A stretch of DNA of 64,000 bases from an uncultured Cyclobacteriaceae bacterium (GCA_947492745.1 CANLOE010000010.1:1-64000), one strand, 5' to 3'; shown: positions 18,497 through 29,049, counted from the first letter of the stretch. Made by a program: numbers and translations. The notes: generated by a model from the letters alone, not told the origin.

Positions 18497-19753
18497 ATGG
18501 CTTATCTTTTTACATCGGAGTCTGTTTCTGAGGGACATCCGGATAAAGTTGCAGATCAGATTTCCGATGCACTTATCGATAATTTTCTAGCTTTTGACAA
18601 GGATTCAAAAGTAGCCTGTGAAACTTTAGTGACCACTGGCCTGACCGTACTGAGCGGAGAGGTAAAATCAGAAGCTTATCTGGATGTACAACAGATTGCC
18701 AGAAACGTTATCAATAAGATAGGCTATACGAAAGGTGAGTATATGTTCGATGGCAACTCCTGTGGGGTCATATCGGCCATCCATGAGCAATCTCCCGACA
18801 TCAACCAAGGTGTGGATAGAAGCAGTCCGGAAGAGCAGGGTGCCGGTGATCAAGGGATGATGTTCGGTTATGCCACCAAGGAGACCGAAAACTACATGCC
18901 CCTAGCCTTGGACCTATCACATAAGGTCCTGATAGAACTCTCCAAACTGCGACGGGAAGAAGACGCTATAACCTACCTAAGGCCCGATGCCAAATCACAG
19001 GTAACGATAGAGTATTCGGATGATAATGTGCCCCAGAGAATCGATGCCATCGTTGTATCAACACAGCACGATGACTTTGATGAAGAGTCGGTGATGTTGG
19101 CAAAAATCAAAAAAGACATCATAGAGATACTGATTCCAAGGGTAAAAGCGCAGCTTAAGCCCGAGATACAGCAGCTCTTCAACGATGATATCAAATATCA
19201 TATCAATCCTACGGGTAAGTTTGTCATCGGTGGGCCGCATGGTGATACGGGCCTAACAGGCAGAAAGATCATCGTAGATACCTATGGGGGAAAAGGAGCG
19301 CATGGAGGAGGTGCATTTTCCGGAAAAGACCCGTCGAAAGTAGACCGCTCAGCAGCTTATGCCACCCGGCATATTGCGAAAAACCTAGTGGCCGCAGGAC
19401 TTGCCGACGAAGTATTGGTCCAGGTATCCTACGCTATCGGTGTTGTAGAGCCTATGGGAATCTTTATCAACACTTACGGTACGGCCAAAGTAGATTTGAG
19501 TGATGGTGACATCGCAGCCAAAGTAGCCGATATATTTGACATGCGTCCTTATGCCATAGAGCAACGGCTAAAGTTACGGACTCCGATATACAGCGAGACG
19601 GCGGCCTATGGCCACATGGGAAGACAGTCAGAAGTCAAAACCCTGATATTCAAGGACTCTTCGGGACGAGAAGTAAGTCATGAAGTAGAGACCTTTACTT
19701 GGGAAAAACTGGATTATGTAGATAAGGTAAAGTCTACTTTTGGTCTTGCATAA
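18497..19753 (+). CDS. metK: S-adenosylmethionine synthetase
   Basis: This enzyme makes S-adenosylmethionine from methionine and ATP in the cytoplasm. The 418-residue protein shows [15 protein letters not shown] (His14, Asp16, Lys17 at the ATP site), [12 protein letters not shown] (the family signature) and the P-loop-like [19 protein letters not shown]. Length and motif order fit MetK of Bacteroidota. The ATG at 18497 is unambiguous because the family motif [12 protein letters not shown] starts a few residues later. A bidirectional terminator directly follows the gene. It stands alone. Confidence 0.98.
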   Translation: MAYLFTSESVSEGHPDKVADQISDALIDNFLAFDKDSKVACETLVTTGLTVLSGEVKSEAYLDVQQIARNVINKIGYTKGEYMFDGNSCGVISAIHEQSPDINQGVDRSSPEEQGAGDQGMMFGYATKETENYMPLALDLSHKVLIELSKLRREEDAITYLRPDAKSQVTIEYSDDNVPQRIDAIVVSTQHDDFDEESVMLAKIKKDIIEILIPRVKAQLKPEIQQLFNDDIKYHINPTGKFVIGGPHGDTGLTGRKIIVDTYGGKGAHGGGAFSGKDPSKVDRSAAYATRHIAKNLVAAGLADEVLVQVSYAIGVVEPMGIFINTYGTAKVDLSDGDIAAKVADIFDMRPYAIEQRLKLRTPIYSETAAYGHMGRQSEVKTLIFKDSSGREVSHEVETFTWEKLDYVDKVKSTFGLA

Positions 19754-19790
19754 CTCCTAAGGAGCAAAAAACAGTTCAAATCGTACTCAT

Positions 19791-19827
19791 AAAAAAAGCC
19801 TCTCGTTAAAACGAGAGGCTTTTTTTA
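19791..19827. terminator. Bidirectional terminator between metK and the hibernation factor gene
   Basis: AAAAAAAGCCTCTCG, a TTAAAA loop, then CGAGAGGCTTTTTTT: a near-perfect stem with A and T tracts on both sides. It serves metK on the plus strand and the convergent gene on the minus strand, whose stop codon touches it. Confidence 0.93.
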
Positions 19828-20127
19828 TTGAGCTGCTGTTTTTTTCACCTTATGTTTTCTGATTTGCCTACGCAATGCCTCCGTAGCTGTATCGGTAGCC
19901 TCTTCAAAGGACTTTGCTTCTTCTTTGGCAAAGAGTTGGGACCCTGGAACATTGAGTTTTATTTCAACCGTCTTGTTCTCGATAGTGCTGTTGTTATTGA
20001 CCCTCAAGAACACTTCCCCATCCACGACTCGGTCGTAGAACGTCTCCAACTTATCGACTTTCTTTTGAATAAAATCCAGAAGTTTTTGATCAGCATCAAA
20101 ATGTATGGAATGCATTTGTAACTTCAT
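19825..20127 (-). CDS. raiA: Ribosome hibernation-promoting factor, short form (HPF/YfiA/RaiA)
   Basis: A 100-residue protein of the S30AE family, which binds the 30S decoding centre in stationary phase. It shows the family pattern: a beta strand with MHSIHFDADQKLLDFIQKKVDKLETFYD, then VFLRVNNN and VEIKLNVPG, ending in a basic tail KHKVKKTAAQ. It lacks the C-terminal dimerisation domain of long HPF, so it is a short form. It lies just downstream of the Xer recombinase and rpsU on the same strand, a common Bacteroidota neighbourhood for translation-related genes. Confidence 0.92.
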   Translation of the reverse strand: MKLQMHSIHFDADQKLLDFIQKKVDKLETFYDRVVDGEVFLRVNNNSTIENKTVEIKLNVPGSQLFAKEEAKSFEEATDTATEALRRQIRKHKVKKTAAQ

Positions 20128-20158
20128 AATAACAGAGTTTTAAAAGGTTGATAATAAT

Positions 20159-21040
20159 TTAAGCTTTTGGGTGCGCTCTTTCGAATATTGCTTTCAGTTT
20201 CTCCATAGAGTTATGCGTGTAGACTTGTGTTGCGGCAAGACTACTATGTCCCAATAGGTCTTTTACAGCATTGAGTTCCGCACCTTTGTTCAATAAGTGA
20301 GTGGCAAAAGTATGTCTAAGTACGTGGGGGCTTTGCTTATCCAAAGTGGTGAAATGACTAAGGTACTTTTTCACTGTCCTATATATGAACATGGGATAAC
20401 AAGCATCCCCCTTATCGGTAACGAGTAATGCATCGTGTTCGGTTGCACTGAATCCTCTATTCTTGAGTATCAAATAGTTTTTGAAGGTTTCCTCTAAGTT
20501 TTGGGGAAAGGGGACAATACGTTCTTTATTTCTTTTTCCCAGTACCCTGATATGCCCTTCGTAGAAGTCGACATCCACCTCTTTCAGGGCGATGAGTTCG
20601 GAAAGGCGTATACCCGTCCCATAAAGTAGCTCTAGGATAAGTTGGTCTCTAGCCCCGGAGAAGCCATCTTCGTACTCACAGTGATCGAGTAGATGGAGCA
20701 TCTCACTCTCACCCACAAACTGAGGTAGACGTTTATTGGACTTAAGGGCCCTTATTTTGCGTGTGGGATTATCTGCAATAACTTCTCGTTTCAAAAGGTA
20801 TTTATAATAGGAGCGCAGTGAAGCTATTTTTCTATTGACAGTACTACTGCCCAGTCCCTTATCGGTCAGGGACACTATCCAGGAACGGACCGTTCTGTAA
20901 TCTGCTTCGGCAGGGGAAATATCGGGAAAATGTTTTCCCAGAAAAGAAACATACTGCTGTAGGTCATTCTCATAGGAAAGCAACGTATGCTTACTGTAGC
21001 GTTTTTCGTAAGCCAGATATTTGAGAAAAGATGCAATCAT
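20159..21040 (-). CDS. Tyrosine recombinase XerC/XerD family
   Basis: A 293-residue tyrosine recombinase. The N-terminal SAM-like core-binding domain spans about 1-90. The catalytic domain holds Arg145 (GTGIRLSEL), Lys169 (VLGKRNKER), His239 and Arg242 (PHVLRHTFATHLL), His265 (LGHSSLAATQ) and the nucleophile Tyr274. All six catalytic residues are present, so it should be active. Xer proteins resolve chromosome dimers at dif during division. The gene lies 31 bp upstream of the hibernation factor gene, with no phage or integron context. Whether it is XerC or XerD cannot be decided here. Confidence 0.93.
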   Translation of the reverse strand: MIASFLKYLAYEKRYSKHTLLSYENDLQQYVSFLGKHFPDISPAEADYRTVRSWIVSLTDKGLGSSTVNRKIASLRSYYKYLLKREVIADNPTRKIRALKSNKRLPQFVGESEMLHLLDHCEYEDGFSGARDQLILELLYGTGIRLSELIALKEVDVDFYEGHIRVLGKRNKERIVPFPQNLEETFKNYLILKNRGFSATEHDALLVTDKGDACYPMFIYRTVKKYLSHFTTLDKQSPHVLRHTFATHLLNKGAELNAVKDLLGHSSLAATQVYTHNSMEKLKAIFERAHPKA

Positions 21041-21046
21041 AAAAAA

Positions 21047-21070
21047 AGTACTACAGGAACCTGTAGTACT
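21047..21070 (-). terminator. Perfect-palindrome terminator after rpsU
   Basis: AGTACTACAGG-AA-CCTGTAGTACT is an 11-bp perfect stem with a 2-nt spacer, followed on the minus strand by seven T. It separates rpsU from the Xer gene, whose start codon lies 7 bp further on. Confidence 0.9.
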
Positions 21071-21104
21071 AATTTAATAAATATCGCTTGAAAATTACAG
21101 TGAA

Positions 21105-21299
21105 CTAGTAATTTTCTTCTGCGTACATTTTTTGTCTATAAGCTGCTTTCAACCTAGTGGTTCTTCTGCTTACGGATGGTTTTTCGAAATAAGTTCTTGA
21201 GCGAAGTTCTTTAAGAACACCTGTCTTTTCGAATTTTTTCTTAAACCTCTTCAAGGCTTTGTCTATAGATTCGTTTTCTTTAACGTTGATTATGATCAT
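21105..21299 (-). CDS. rpsU: 30S ribosomal protein S21
   Basis: A small basic ribosomal protein of 64 residues, MIIINVKENESIDKALKRF at its start and rich in Arg/Lys thereafter. An in-frame extension reaches 21380, but S21 always begins at the MIIxxV stretch, so the ATG at 21299 is chosen. Upstream of that ATG on the minus strand is a GGGGGTG stretch that may act as an unusual ribosome-binding site. S21 contacts the 3' end of 16S rRNA near the anti-Shine-Dalgarno. In Bacteroidota it has been implicated in hiding that sequence, which fits the rarity of Shine-Dalgarno sites here. Confidence 0.95.
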   Translation of the reverse strand: MIIINVKENESIDKALKRFKKKFEKTGVLKELRSRTYFEKPSVSRRTTRLKAAYRQKMYAEENY

Positions 21300-21521
21300 A
21301 TAATTATAACACCCCCTTTCAAAACTTTGCAAATATAAGCAAAACATCTTGAATTTGGAAGGATTTACAAGCAGTAACATCGTTTTATCTCCTAATTCTA
21401 GATACTATCCCATCACAGACAGCAAGCATATCCGCTTATTCTCTTCTTGGTCTGTCATCCTATTCAGCTCAACGGCCCAAGGTTCGCTGATTTCGGGCTT
21501 TCTGCCCCCAAAAGAGTCACT

Positions 21522-22691
21522 TTATTTCAACATGGCACGGGAGATGACCAGTTTCTGTATCTCTGAAGTTCCCTCTCCTATGGTACAGAGTTTTGCATCA
21601 CGGTAGAATTTCTCCACAGGATACTCTTTGGTATACCCATAACCACCAAATATCTGCACTGCGTCATTGGCAACTTCCACAGCGATTTCGGAAGCATAGT
21701 ACTTGGCCATGGCAGATGCTTTGCCGACGGGTTTGCCCTTCATTTTCAGGTCAGCGGCCTGTAAGGTCAGTAGCTTTGCCGCTTCTACTTTGGTCCCCAT
21801 CTCAGCAAGCTTAAAAGAAATCCCCTGAAACTTAGCTATGGGCTGGTTGAACTGATGCCTCTCTTTGCTATACTGTAGCGCGGCATCCAGCGCGCCCTGG
21901 GCTATTCCCAAGCTGAGGGCGGCAATCGATATCCTTCCCCCATCCAACACCCCCAACGACTGTATGAAACCTTCCCCGGTTTTCCCGAGCACGTTGTCTT
22001 TGTGGACGCGGCAGTTATCAAAAATCAACTCCGTCGTTTCCGAGGCTCGCATTCCCAGTTTATTTTCCTTCCTCCCCGCAGAGAAACCGGGCGTTCCCTT
22101 TTCTATCACAAAAGCGGTCATGCCATGAGAGTCGCCGACCTCCCCTGTTCTTGCTATGACAACGGCAACATTGCTGGATTTGCCATGGGTAATGAAGTTT
22201 TTGGCACCATTAAGGACATAATGGTCGCCCTCTTCTACAGCTACGGTCTTCATATTGCCCGCATCGGACCCGGTATTGGGTTCTGTCAGTCCCCAAGCCC
22301 CTATCCACTCCGCACTGGCCAATTTAGGGAGGTATTTCTGCTTTTGCTCTTTATTACCGAACTTCAGTAGGTGTCCTGTACATAAAGAATTGTGGGCGGC
22401 CATGGACAACCCTATGGACCCATCGATTCTGGCCAATTCGGAAATGGCGGTAACATATTCATAATAACCAAACCCGGAACCACCGTATTCTTGAGGAACA
22501 AGAACACCCATCAGTCCCAGTTCTCCCATTTTTTTGAAAAGCTGAATCGGAAACTCCTGTGATTCGTCCCATTCCATGATATAAGGTCGAATTTCCCTCT
22601 CCCCAAAATCACGGATCATCTGGGCTATCATTTTCTGGTTTTCGTTTTCCTCAAACCCCAAACCCATCGCAGTATCGGCAGTAGCAAGCAT
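21522..22691 (-). CDS. Acyl-CoA dehydrogenase
   Basis: A 389-residue flavoprotein that introduces the first double bond in fatty-acid beta-oxidation. It shows the N-terminal helical domain, the FAD-contact signatures GAWGLTEPNTGSDAGNM (about 130-146) and GGYGYTKEYPVEKFYRDAK (about 345). The end GEGTSEIQ includes the catalytic Glu position. Length matches short- and medium-chain acyl-CoA dehydrogenases. Chain-length preference cannot be judged. The ATG at 22691 leaves a normal N-terminus. It is not in an obvious operon; the electron-transfer flavoprotein genes are not in the window. Confidence 0.93.
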   Translation of the reverse strand: MLATADTAMGLGFEENENQKMIAQMIRDFGEREIRPYIMEWDESQEFPIQLFKKMGELGLMGVLVPQEYGGSGFGYYEYVTAISELARIDGSIGLSMAAHNSLCTGHLLKFGNKEQKQKYLPKLASAEWIGAWGLTEPNTGSDAGNMKTVAVEEGDHYVLNGAKNFITHGKSSNVAVVIARTGEVGDSHGMTAFVIEKGTPGFSAGRKENKLGMRASETTELIFDNCRVHKDNVLGKTGEGFIQSLGVLDGGRISIAALSLGIAQGALDAALQYSKERHQFNQPIAKFQGISFKLAEMGTKVEAAKLLTLQAADLKMKGKPVGKASAMAKYYASEIAVEVANDAVQIFGGYGYTKEYPVEKFYRDAKLCTIGEGTSEIQKLVISRAMLK

Positions 22692-22902
22692 ATATATGTA
22701 TATTTAGTTTGTTATAAATCTAATCAATAAAAATGAAACACGAACGAATGTTAGTTTGGAATTCCCTGGGCATTTCTGAGGTTTTTGATCTTTATTGGAA
22801 ATCCTTGTTAAAATTCAAACTATTAATGGGATTGTTTTTAATAAAGGTTATTTTTGTTTCACTATGAAAATAAATCTTTCGGTATAAAAATTTTTTTTAT
22901 TT

Positions 22903-24213
22903 ATGAAAATAGCTGTAGTAGGAACAGGTTATGTTGGCTTGGTTACCGGTACCTGTTTTGCTGAGACGGGAAACCACGTTACCTGTGTTGACATTGATGT
23001 CAAAAAAGTTGAAAAACTGAAAAGTGGCAAAGTAACCATATACGAACCTGGGCTAGAGGTTCTATTTGAAAGGAACATAAAACAAGGTAGGTTAGACTTC
23101 ACCACTGACCTAAAAGAAGGTATAGAAGGAGCAGAAATCATCTTTTTGGCATTACCCACACCTCCCGGTGAAGATGGTTCTGCCGACCTTCAGTATATAT
23201 TGAAAGTAGCCGAAGATCTGGGTCCCATTTTGAAATCTTACGCCGTTATCGTAGACAAAAGCACGGTCCCTGTAGGTACTGCGGAAAAAGTAAGGCAAAA
23301 AATCGCCGAAAATGCCAAGGTAGATTTTGATGTGGTCTCCAACCCTGAGTTCTTGAGAGAAGGTGTCGCCGTAGATGACTTCATGAAACCTGACAGGGTA
23401 GTCATCGGGACTGAATCCGAAAAGGCCATGAAGACCATGGAGACTTTGTATTCCCCACTGGTACGACAAGGTAATCCCGTTATCTTTATGGATGAAAAAT
23501 CCGCAGAGCTCACAAAATATGCGGCCAATTCCTTCTTGGCAACAAAGATTACGTTCATGAACGAAATCGCTAACCTTTGCGAACTACTGGGAGCCAATGT
23601 GGATGCCGTCAGAAAGGGAGTCGGTACGGATAGCCGAATAGGAAAGCGCTTTCTCTTTGCCGGTATCGGATATGGTGGCAGTTGTTTTCCAAAAGACGTA
23701 CAGGCACTCTCCAAATCTGCCGATGATGCCAACTACGATTTCAAGATTTTGGATGCGGTCATGGACATCAACGCAAAACAAAAGACAAAATTGATCCCCA
23801 AGGTCAAAGAATACTTTAATGGCGACCTGAGTGGAAAAACCATCGCCGTATGGGGGCTGGCCTTCAAACCCTACACCGATGATATCAGGGAAGCCCCTGC
23901 CCTGGAAAACATCAAGGCTCTTTTGGAGATGGGTGCCAAAGTCAAAGCTTATGACCCTGAAGCAATGGACAATGTCAAAGAAATCATGGGAGACAAGATT
24001 ACGCTATGTAGTAACGAATACGAAGCCCTAGAAGGTGCAGACGTATTACTTATCGTTACGGAATGGCCTGTATTCAGAACCCCTGACTTCGATCAACTAT
24101 CAGAAAAACTTAACAATAAGGTCATTTTTGATGGCCGTAACCTATATCAGATAGACAATATGAAAGAAAAAGGATTTGAATATTACAGCATAGGAAGGGG
24201 ATACAATGTCTAA
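22903..24213 (+). CDS. ugd: UDP-glucose 6-dehydrogenase
   Basis: Oxidises UDP-glucose twice to UDP-glucuronate in the cytoplasm. The 436-residue protein has the NAD-binding motif [10 protein letters not shown] (7-16), a central dimerisation domain, the catalytic Cys in GGSCFPKDV (about 260) and a C-terminal UDP-binding domain ([16 protein letters not shown]). It is the first of five consecutive nucleotide-sugar genes. Its end overlaps the UDP-xylose synthase start by 8 bp, which matches the pathway order UDP-glucose, UDP-glucuronate, UDP-xylose. The ATG is preceded by a very T-rich leader. Confidence 0.96.
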   Translation: MKIAVVGTGYVGLVTGTCFAETGNHVTCVDIDVKKVEKLKSGKVTIYEPGLEVLFERNIKQGRLDFTTDLKEGIEGAEIIFLALPTPPGEDGSADLQYILKVAEDLGPILKSYAVIVDKSTVPVGTAEKVRQKIAENAKVDFDVVSNPEFLREGVAVDDFMKPDRVVIGTESEKAMKTMETLYSPLVRQGNPVIFMDEKSAELTKYAANSFLATKITFMNEIANLCELLGANVDAVRKGVGTDSRIGKRFLFAGIGYGGSCFPKDVQALSKSADDANYDFKILDAVMDINAKQKTKLIPKVKEYFNGDLSGKTIAVWGLAFKPYTDDIREAPALENIKALLEMGAKVKAYDPEAMDNVKEIMGDKITLCSNEYEALEGADVLLIVTEWPVFRTPDFDQLSEKLNNKVIFDGRNLYQIDNMKEKGFEYYSIGRGYNV

Positions 24214-25198
24214 AAAAAGAGTTTTAATCACAGGTGGAGCCGGTTTTCTCGGCTCCCACCTGTGTGATAGGTTCATCAAGGAGGGGTTTCATGTCATTGC
24301 CATGGACAATCTCATCACTGGGGATTTGAGGAACATAGAACATCTCTTTAAGCATAAAGATTTTGAATTTTATAATCATGATGTATCTACCTTTGTCCAT
24401 GTCCCCGACAAACTGGATTACATCCTCCACTTTGCTTCTCCCGCTAGCCCCATCGATTACCTGAAGATACCTATACAGACCCTGAAAGTAGGTTCGCTGG
24501 GCACACATAATCTATTGGGGCTGGCCAAGTCCAAAAAAGCGAGGATGATCATCGCCTCTACTTCCGAAGTGTATGGCGACCCTATGGTACACCCACAAAA
24601 GGAAGAATATTATGGCAATGTCAACCCTGTAGGACCACGTGGTGTATATGATGAGGCCAAGCGTTTTCAGGAAGCCATGACCATGGCCTACCATACCTAT
24701 CACGGTCTGGAAACAAGGATAGTACGCATATTCAATACCTATGGTCCACGGATGCGACTGAACGACGGACGTGTACTTCCCGCTTTTATCGGGCAGGCAT
24801 TACGGGGCGAGGACCTCACTGTGTTCGGGGACGGTTCGCAGACACGTTCATTTTGCTATGTAGATGACTTGGTAGAAGGGATATACCGTTTGCTCATGAG
24901 CGATTATGTCTATCCTGTCAATATAGGTAATCCCGATGAAATTACCATCGGCGAGTTCGCCGAGGAAATTATAAAGCTGACGGGTACTACACAAAAAGTA
25001 ATCTACAAACCACTGCCCAAGGACGATCCCATGCAACGGCAGCCCGATATCACCATAGCGCGTGAAATATTGGACTGGGAGCCTAGAGTATCACGATCGG
25101 AAGGGCTGAAGATCACGTATGAATACTTCAAGTCCCTCTCTAAGGATGACCTTTATACCAAAGAACATAATACCTTCGAAGGGTTTGTAAGAAAATAA
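24206..25198 (+). CDS. UDP-glucuronate decarboxylase (UDP-xylose synthase)
   Basis: A 330-residue extended SDR enzyme that converts UDP-glucuronate to UDP-xylose. The NAD motif is [11 protein letters not shown] (about 9-19), followed by [11 protein letters not shown], which is typical of this family. STSEVYGDP and the active-site pair in [12 protein letters not shown] (Tyr-x-x-x-Lys) follow, then [10 protein letters not shown]. The ASP/ASPIDY stretch distinguishes it from dTDP-glucose dehydratases. It is translationally coupled to ugd by an 8-bp overlap. Confidence 0.94.
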   Translation: MSKKRVLITGGAGFLGSHLCDRFIKEGFHVIAMDNLITGDLRNIEHLFKHKDFEFYNHDVSTFVHVPDKLDYILHFASPASPIDYLKIPIQTLKVGSLGTHNLLGLAKSKKARMIIASTSEVYGDPMVHPQKEEYYGNVNPVGPRGVYDEAKRFQEAMTMAYHTYHGLETRIVRIFNTYGPRMRLNDGRVLPAFIGQALRGEDLTVFGDGSQTRSFCYVDDLVEGIYRLLMSDYVYPVNIGNPDEITIGEFAEEIIKLTGTTQKVIYKPLPKDDPMQRQPDITIAREILDWEPRVSRSEGLKITYEYFKSLSKDDLYTKEHNTFEGFVRK

Positions 25199-25270
25199 GA
25201 AAATCGCTACTGTTGCATACACACAATATGCCAAAGGACAGTATGTCCGAGGCTTAAACAGACATCATCC

Positions 25271-26290
25271 ATGCCAGAAAAAGTATTGATCACCGGCGGT
25301 CTGGGCTATATAGGATCCCACACTGTAGTAGAAATGATAGAAAAAGGTTACGAACCTTTGATTATCGATAATCTGTCCAACACGACCGTAGAGGTATTGG
25401 ATGCCATAGAGAAAATCACGGGCAAAAGGCCGCAGTTCGAAAAGGTAGAAATGTGTGACCCAGAGGAAATGGACCGCTTTTTTACCGCTAATAAGGGAAT
25501 CAAGGCCGTCATCCATTTTGCAGCAGCACTCTTAGTCGGGGAATCGGTGGAAAAGCCCGTACATTATTATTGGAACAACCTGTTCTCCACCATTAATCTG
25601 CTCAAAAGCATGAAGGTGCACGGGGTGAAGAACATTGTCTTTTCCTCCTCTTGTACTGTCTATGGTAACCCCGATACGCTGCCCGTAGATGAGCAAGCAC
25701 CTTTTAAACCCGCTGCCTCTCCTTATGGAAACACTAAAAAAATGTGCGAAGACATCCTCAGAGATGCTACCGCAGCCGCAGCCAGTGACCTTAAAACGAT
25801 ATCGTTGCGATACTTCAACCCTATAGGCGCACATCCTACCTCTCTAATCGGAGAAGTACAGCATGGTGAACCCCATCACTTGGTACCTTATATTACCGAG
25901 ACTGCTATGGGCAAAAGAGATTCACTAAAGGTATTCGGTGGCGATTATGATACACGGGACGGTTCCTGTATCCGCGATTATATCCATGTGGTCGACATTG
26001 CCAAAGCCCATGTCTACGCTATCGAGCGCCAGCTGGAATCCAAACAAAAACAAGATTATGAAGTCTTCAATCTGGGAACGGGCAATGGTGTCAGCGTACT
26101 GGAAATGATCCACGCTTTTACCAATGCTACGGGCAAGGAGATCAACTACGAGATTCGTCCAAGAAGACCGGGGGATGTCGAGGCCGTATATGCCGATACG
26201 AAACTGGCCAATGAAGAGCTGGGCTGGAAAGCGGAACTGAGTGTGGAAGATATGTTAAAATCAGCTTGGGACTGGGAACAGAAGCAGTAG
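25271..26290 (+). CDS. galE: UDP-glucose 4-epimerase
   Basis: Interconverts UDP-glucose and UDP-galactose (or the N-acetyl forms). The 339-residue SDR protein carries TGGLGYIGSHT (8-18), SSSCTVYGNPD, the YGNTK active-site pair (Tyr and Lys, about 155-159), RYFNPIGAHPT and the DGSCIRDYIHVVD signature of GalE. The neighbour genes are all nucleotide-sugar enzymes, so a role in surface polysaccharide synthesis is likely. It starts 72 bp after the UDP-xylose synthase gene on the same strand. Confidence 0.95.
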   Translation: MPEKVLITGGLGYIGSHTVVEMIEKGYEPLIIDNLSNTTVEVLDAIEKITGKRPQFEKVEMCDPEEMDRFFTANKGIKAVIHFAAALLVGESVEKPVHYYWNNLFSTINLLKSMKVHGVKNIVFSSSCTVYGNPDTLPVDEQAPFKPAASPYGNTKKMCEDILRDATAAAASDLKTISLRYFNPIGAHPTSLIGEVQHGEPHHLVPYITETAMGKRDSLKVFGGDYDTRDGSCIRDYIHVVDIAKAHVYAIERQLESKQKQDYEVFNLGTGNGVSVLEMIHAFTNATGKEINYEIRPRRPGDVEAVYADTKLANEELGWKAELSVEDMLKSAWDWEQKQ

Positions 26291-26378
26291 ACCCAACCCA
26301 CCACTTCTGAGGTATTTTCTATTTTGATCAATGGCCGACCTAAAGGCCCGATAAACAACGGTTTAATCTATATCCATC

Positions 26379-27431
26379 ATGGCAGCAAACAAAATCTTAA
26401 TTACCGGAGGAGCAGGGTTCATCGGTTCTCATCTCATCAGGCTTTTTGTGAACAACTATCCCGACTATCATATATACAATCTGGACAAGCTCACCTATGC
26501 GGGCAACCTCGAAAACCTAAAGGATATCGAAGGAGCTGACAATTACACTTTTATCAAAGGTGATATTGTAGACGAACAGTTTGTCAAAGGCTTATTTGCA
26601 GAACACGCTTTTGATAGCGTTATTCACCTTGCGGCAGAGTCACATGTGGACCGTTCTATTAAAAATCCCACTGAATTTCTTTTCACGAACATCGTAGGGA
26701 CGGTCAACCTGCTGAACGCAGCAAAAGAGGTCTGGGCAGCTGATTTCAGTGACAAGGTATTCTACCATGTATCTACCGATGAGGTATACGGTTCTCTGGA
26801 TGATGGCGGGTATTTTCTAGAGACCACAGCTTATGATCCTCAGTCGCCCTACTCTGCTTCCAAAGCCAGTTCCGATCATTTTGTGCGTGCCTACAGTAAT
26901 ACCTACAAGCTTCCCATCAAAATCTCCAACTGCTCCAATAATTATGGTCCGAATCAGTTCCCCGAAAAACTGCTCCCTTTGATGATCAACAACATCAAAC
27001 AAAATAAACCCTTACCTATATATGGCAAAGGTGAGAATATCAGGGATTGGCTCTATGTAGTAGACCATGCCAAAGCCATTGATGCTATCTTTCATCATGG
27101 CAAATTAGGGGAGACCTATAATATCGGAGGCTTCAACGAATGGAAGAATATCGACATTGTACACCTACTGTGCAAGGTGATGGACAGGAAACTGGGCAGA
27201 GAAGAAGGGACATCCGCACAGTCTATCACCTACGTGCAGGACAGAGCGGGACATGATATGCGCTATGCCATTGATGCCAAAAAGATAATGAACGAACTGG
27301 GATGGGAACCTTCATTACAGTTCGAAGAAGGACTGGAAAAAACGGTCGATTGGTATTTGGAAAACGAAGATTGGCTGGAAAACGTGACTTCCGGTAATTA
27401 CCAGAAATATTATAATGAGCAGTACAGCTGA
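26379..27431 (+). CDS. rfbB: dTDP-glucose 4,6-dehydratase
   Basis: Second enzyme of dTDP-rhamnose and related deoxysugar pathways; makes dTDP-4-keto-6-deoxyglucose. The 350-residue SDR protein shows TGGAGFIGSHL (about 8-18), NLDKLTYAGNLENL (a hallmark of RfbB), HLAAESHVDRSI, HVSTDEVYGSL with the catalytic Asp-Glu, and SPYSASKASSDH with the Tyr-x-x-x-Lys pair. It precedes rfbA by 91 bp. The rest of the rhamnose pathway (rfbC, rfbD) is not in this window. Confidence 0.95.
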   Translation: MAANKILITGGAGFIGSHLIRLFVNNYPDYHIYNLDKLTYAGNLENLKDIEGADNYTFIKGDIVDEQFVKGLFAEHAFDSVIHLAAESHVDRSIKNPTEFLFTNIVGTVNLLNAAKEVWAADFSDKVFYHVSTDEVYGSLDDGGYFLETTAYDPQSPYSASKASSDHFVRAYSNTYKLPIKISNCSNNYGPNQFPEKLLPLMINNIKQNKPLPIYGKGENIRDWLYVVDHAKAIDAIFHHGKLGETYNIGGFNEWKNIDIVHLLCKVMDRKLGREEGTSAQSITYVQDRAGHDMRYAIDAKKIMNELGWEPSLQFEEGLEKTVDWYLENEDWLENVTSGNYQKYYNEQYS

Positions 27432-27522
27432 ACAGGCCACCCCGAAAGGCGGGTCTGGCCCGCACTCTTGACTATGGGCCAATAGCTCATTAATTATTAA
27501 TCAAAAAAACATCACTCCCATC

Positions 27523-28398
27523 ATGAAAGGTATAATTCTCGCTGGAGGTTCAGGAACCCGATTGCATCCGTTGACACTTGCGGTAAGTAAGCAACTGATG
27601 CCTATTTATGACAAACCGATGATCTATTACCCACTGTCAGTACTGATGATGACAGGTATCCGAGAAATACTGATCATATCCACTCCGCATGACATGCCGA
27701 TGTTCCAGAGGCTGCTCGGCGATGGAAAAAAACTAGGTTGCGAGTTTACCTATGCCGTTCAGGAAAAGCCCGAGGGCCTGGCCCAAGCCTTTACCATAGG
27801 TAAGGAATTCATCGGGGAAGAAAAAGTCGCCCTGATACTTGGTGACAATATCTTTTATGGGACAGGGCTTATGGAGCTGTTACAGCAAAATAATGATCCC
27901 GACGGTGGTATAGTTTATGCCTACCACGTCACCGACCCAGAACGTTATGGCGTAGTTGAATTCGATGAGCATAACAAGGTGGTATCTATCGAAGAAAAGC
28001 CCGAAGTACCCAAGTCCAATTATGCAGTACCCGGACTTTATTTTTATGATAACGATGTTGTGGAGATAGCGAAAAACCTCCAACCCAGTCCTCGCGGGGA
28101 ATATGAGATAACGGATGTCAACAAGGTATATCTTGAAAGGGGCAAATTAAAAGTAGGACTGTTGAGCAGAGGCACTGCATGGTTGGATACCGGGACCTTT
28201 CCCTCACTGATGCAAGCCGGGACCTATGTTCAGGTCATCGAAGAGCGCCAAGGCCTCAAGATAGGCTGTATAGAAGAGGTAGCCTTTCGTATGGGCTTTA
28301 TCAATGCGGCTCAATTGAGTGAATTGGCGGCACCTTTGGTAAAGAGTGGTTATGGTCTATATCTCAAAAGTATTCTGGACCATGAAACACCTTATTAG
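27523..28398 (+). CDS. rfbA: Glucose-1-phosphate thymidylyltransferase
   Basis: First enzyme of the dTDP-sugar route; joins dTTP and glucose 1-phosphate. The 291-residue nucleotidyltransferase has [11 protein letters not shown] (8-18), [18 protein letters not shown] and the metal-site [11 protein letters not shown]. Length and motifs fit RfbA/RmlA. It is the last gene of the five-gene nucleotide-sugar run; no terminator is obvious, and a long repeat-filled space follows. Confidence 0.96.
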   Translation: MKGIILAGGSGTRLHPLTLAVSKQLMPIYDKPMIYYPLSVLMMTGIREILIISTPHDMPMFQRLLGDGKKLGCEFTYAVQEKPEGLAQAFTIGKEFIGEEKVALILGDNIFYGTGLMELLQQNNDPDGGIVYAYHVTDPERYGVVEFDEHNKVVSIEEKPEVPKSNYAVPGLYFYDNDVVEIAKNLQPSPRGEYEITDVNKVYLERGKLKVGLLSRGTAWLDTGTFPSLMQAGTYVQVIEERQGLKIGCIEEVAFRMGFINAAQLSELAAPLVKSGYGLYLKSILDHETPY

Positions 28399-28561
28399 CC
28401 CTGGGGGTCAATGAAAAACTGCTCCAAACAGCTCGGACTTAAAAATATAGGATGACGACAATCGCCCTTTGTAGCTTATACCAATAAAAAGGAAAAAGCA
28501 TCGAAACCACCTTGACAAAGATAGGTCTTTAAAAGAAAGCAGTTATTAGATTCTTCATTAA

Positions 28562-28728
28562 ACCCAGAATGTTCGTTGGAACTTCGTCATGAGGACTTAA
28601 ATGGCAATGAATCAGTGCGTTTTCTTGGGTTCAGCGTAGCACCGCTACGGTTAATTCAAAAAACGCATTCAGTTACTGATTTGAAGTCAGTTAAGTCCGG
28701 AATAGATTTTCTAATGGACATTTTGGGT
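28562..28728 (-). repeat. Type A MITE-like repeat, 167 bp
   Basis: Starts ACCCAGAATGTTCG and ends CATTTTGGGT. TAA at 28559-28561 and TAA at 28729-28731 are its target duplication. The central hairpin reads CGTAGC-ACC-GCTACG. It is in the opposite orientation to the copy at 42982. Confidence 0.9.
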
Positions 28729-28879
28729 TAAAGCTTTGCCCAAAGAAAGAACAATCTTATTTTCAGCACATTGTCGCCTCCCAAACCATGGTGGCTAATA
28801 TATCCCTGTTTTCGCTCTTATGCCCAAACGAAATTGTCCAACCCCGGATTATGTATTAGCGCTTAGTTATGAGAGTTTA

Positions 28880-29049
28880 ACCCAAAATAATCAGTAGCAT
28901 TCCTATTACAAACATAAATTGCTTCAAAATCAGCGGCTTTACGCTGCGCAGGTTCGTTACCTTAATAATCAATTAAGCCTCCTCACCTAAACCGCTGGTT
29001 TTATTGTACTTTATGCTCTCATCACGAAATCCTACTGATCAATTTGGGT
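28880..29049 (-). repeat. Type C MITE-like repeat, 170 bp
   Basis: Ends are ACCCAAAATAATCAGTAG and CTACTGATCAATTTGGGT. Flanks are TTA (28877-28879) and TGA (29050-29052), differing by one base but both fitting TNA. The interior differs from types A and B, with ACGCTGCGCAG in place of the TAGC hairpin. A relative is at 49938-50098. Confidence 0.8.

Noticed and set aside
20159-21040. Integron or phage integrase interpretation of the Xer recombinase
   Set aside because: Neighbours are hibernation factor and rpsU genes, with no att sites, cassettes or phage genes.
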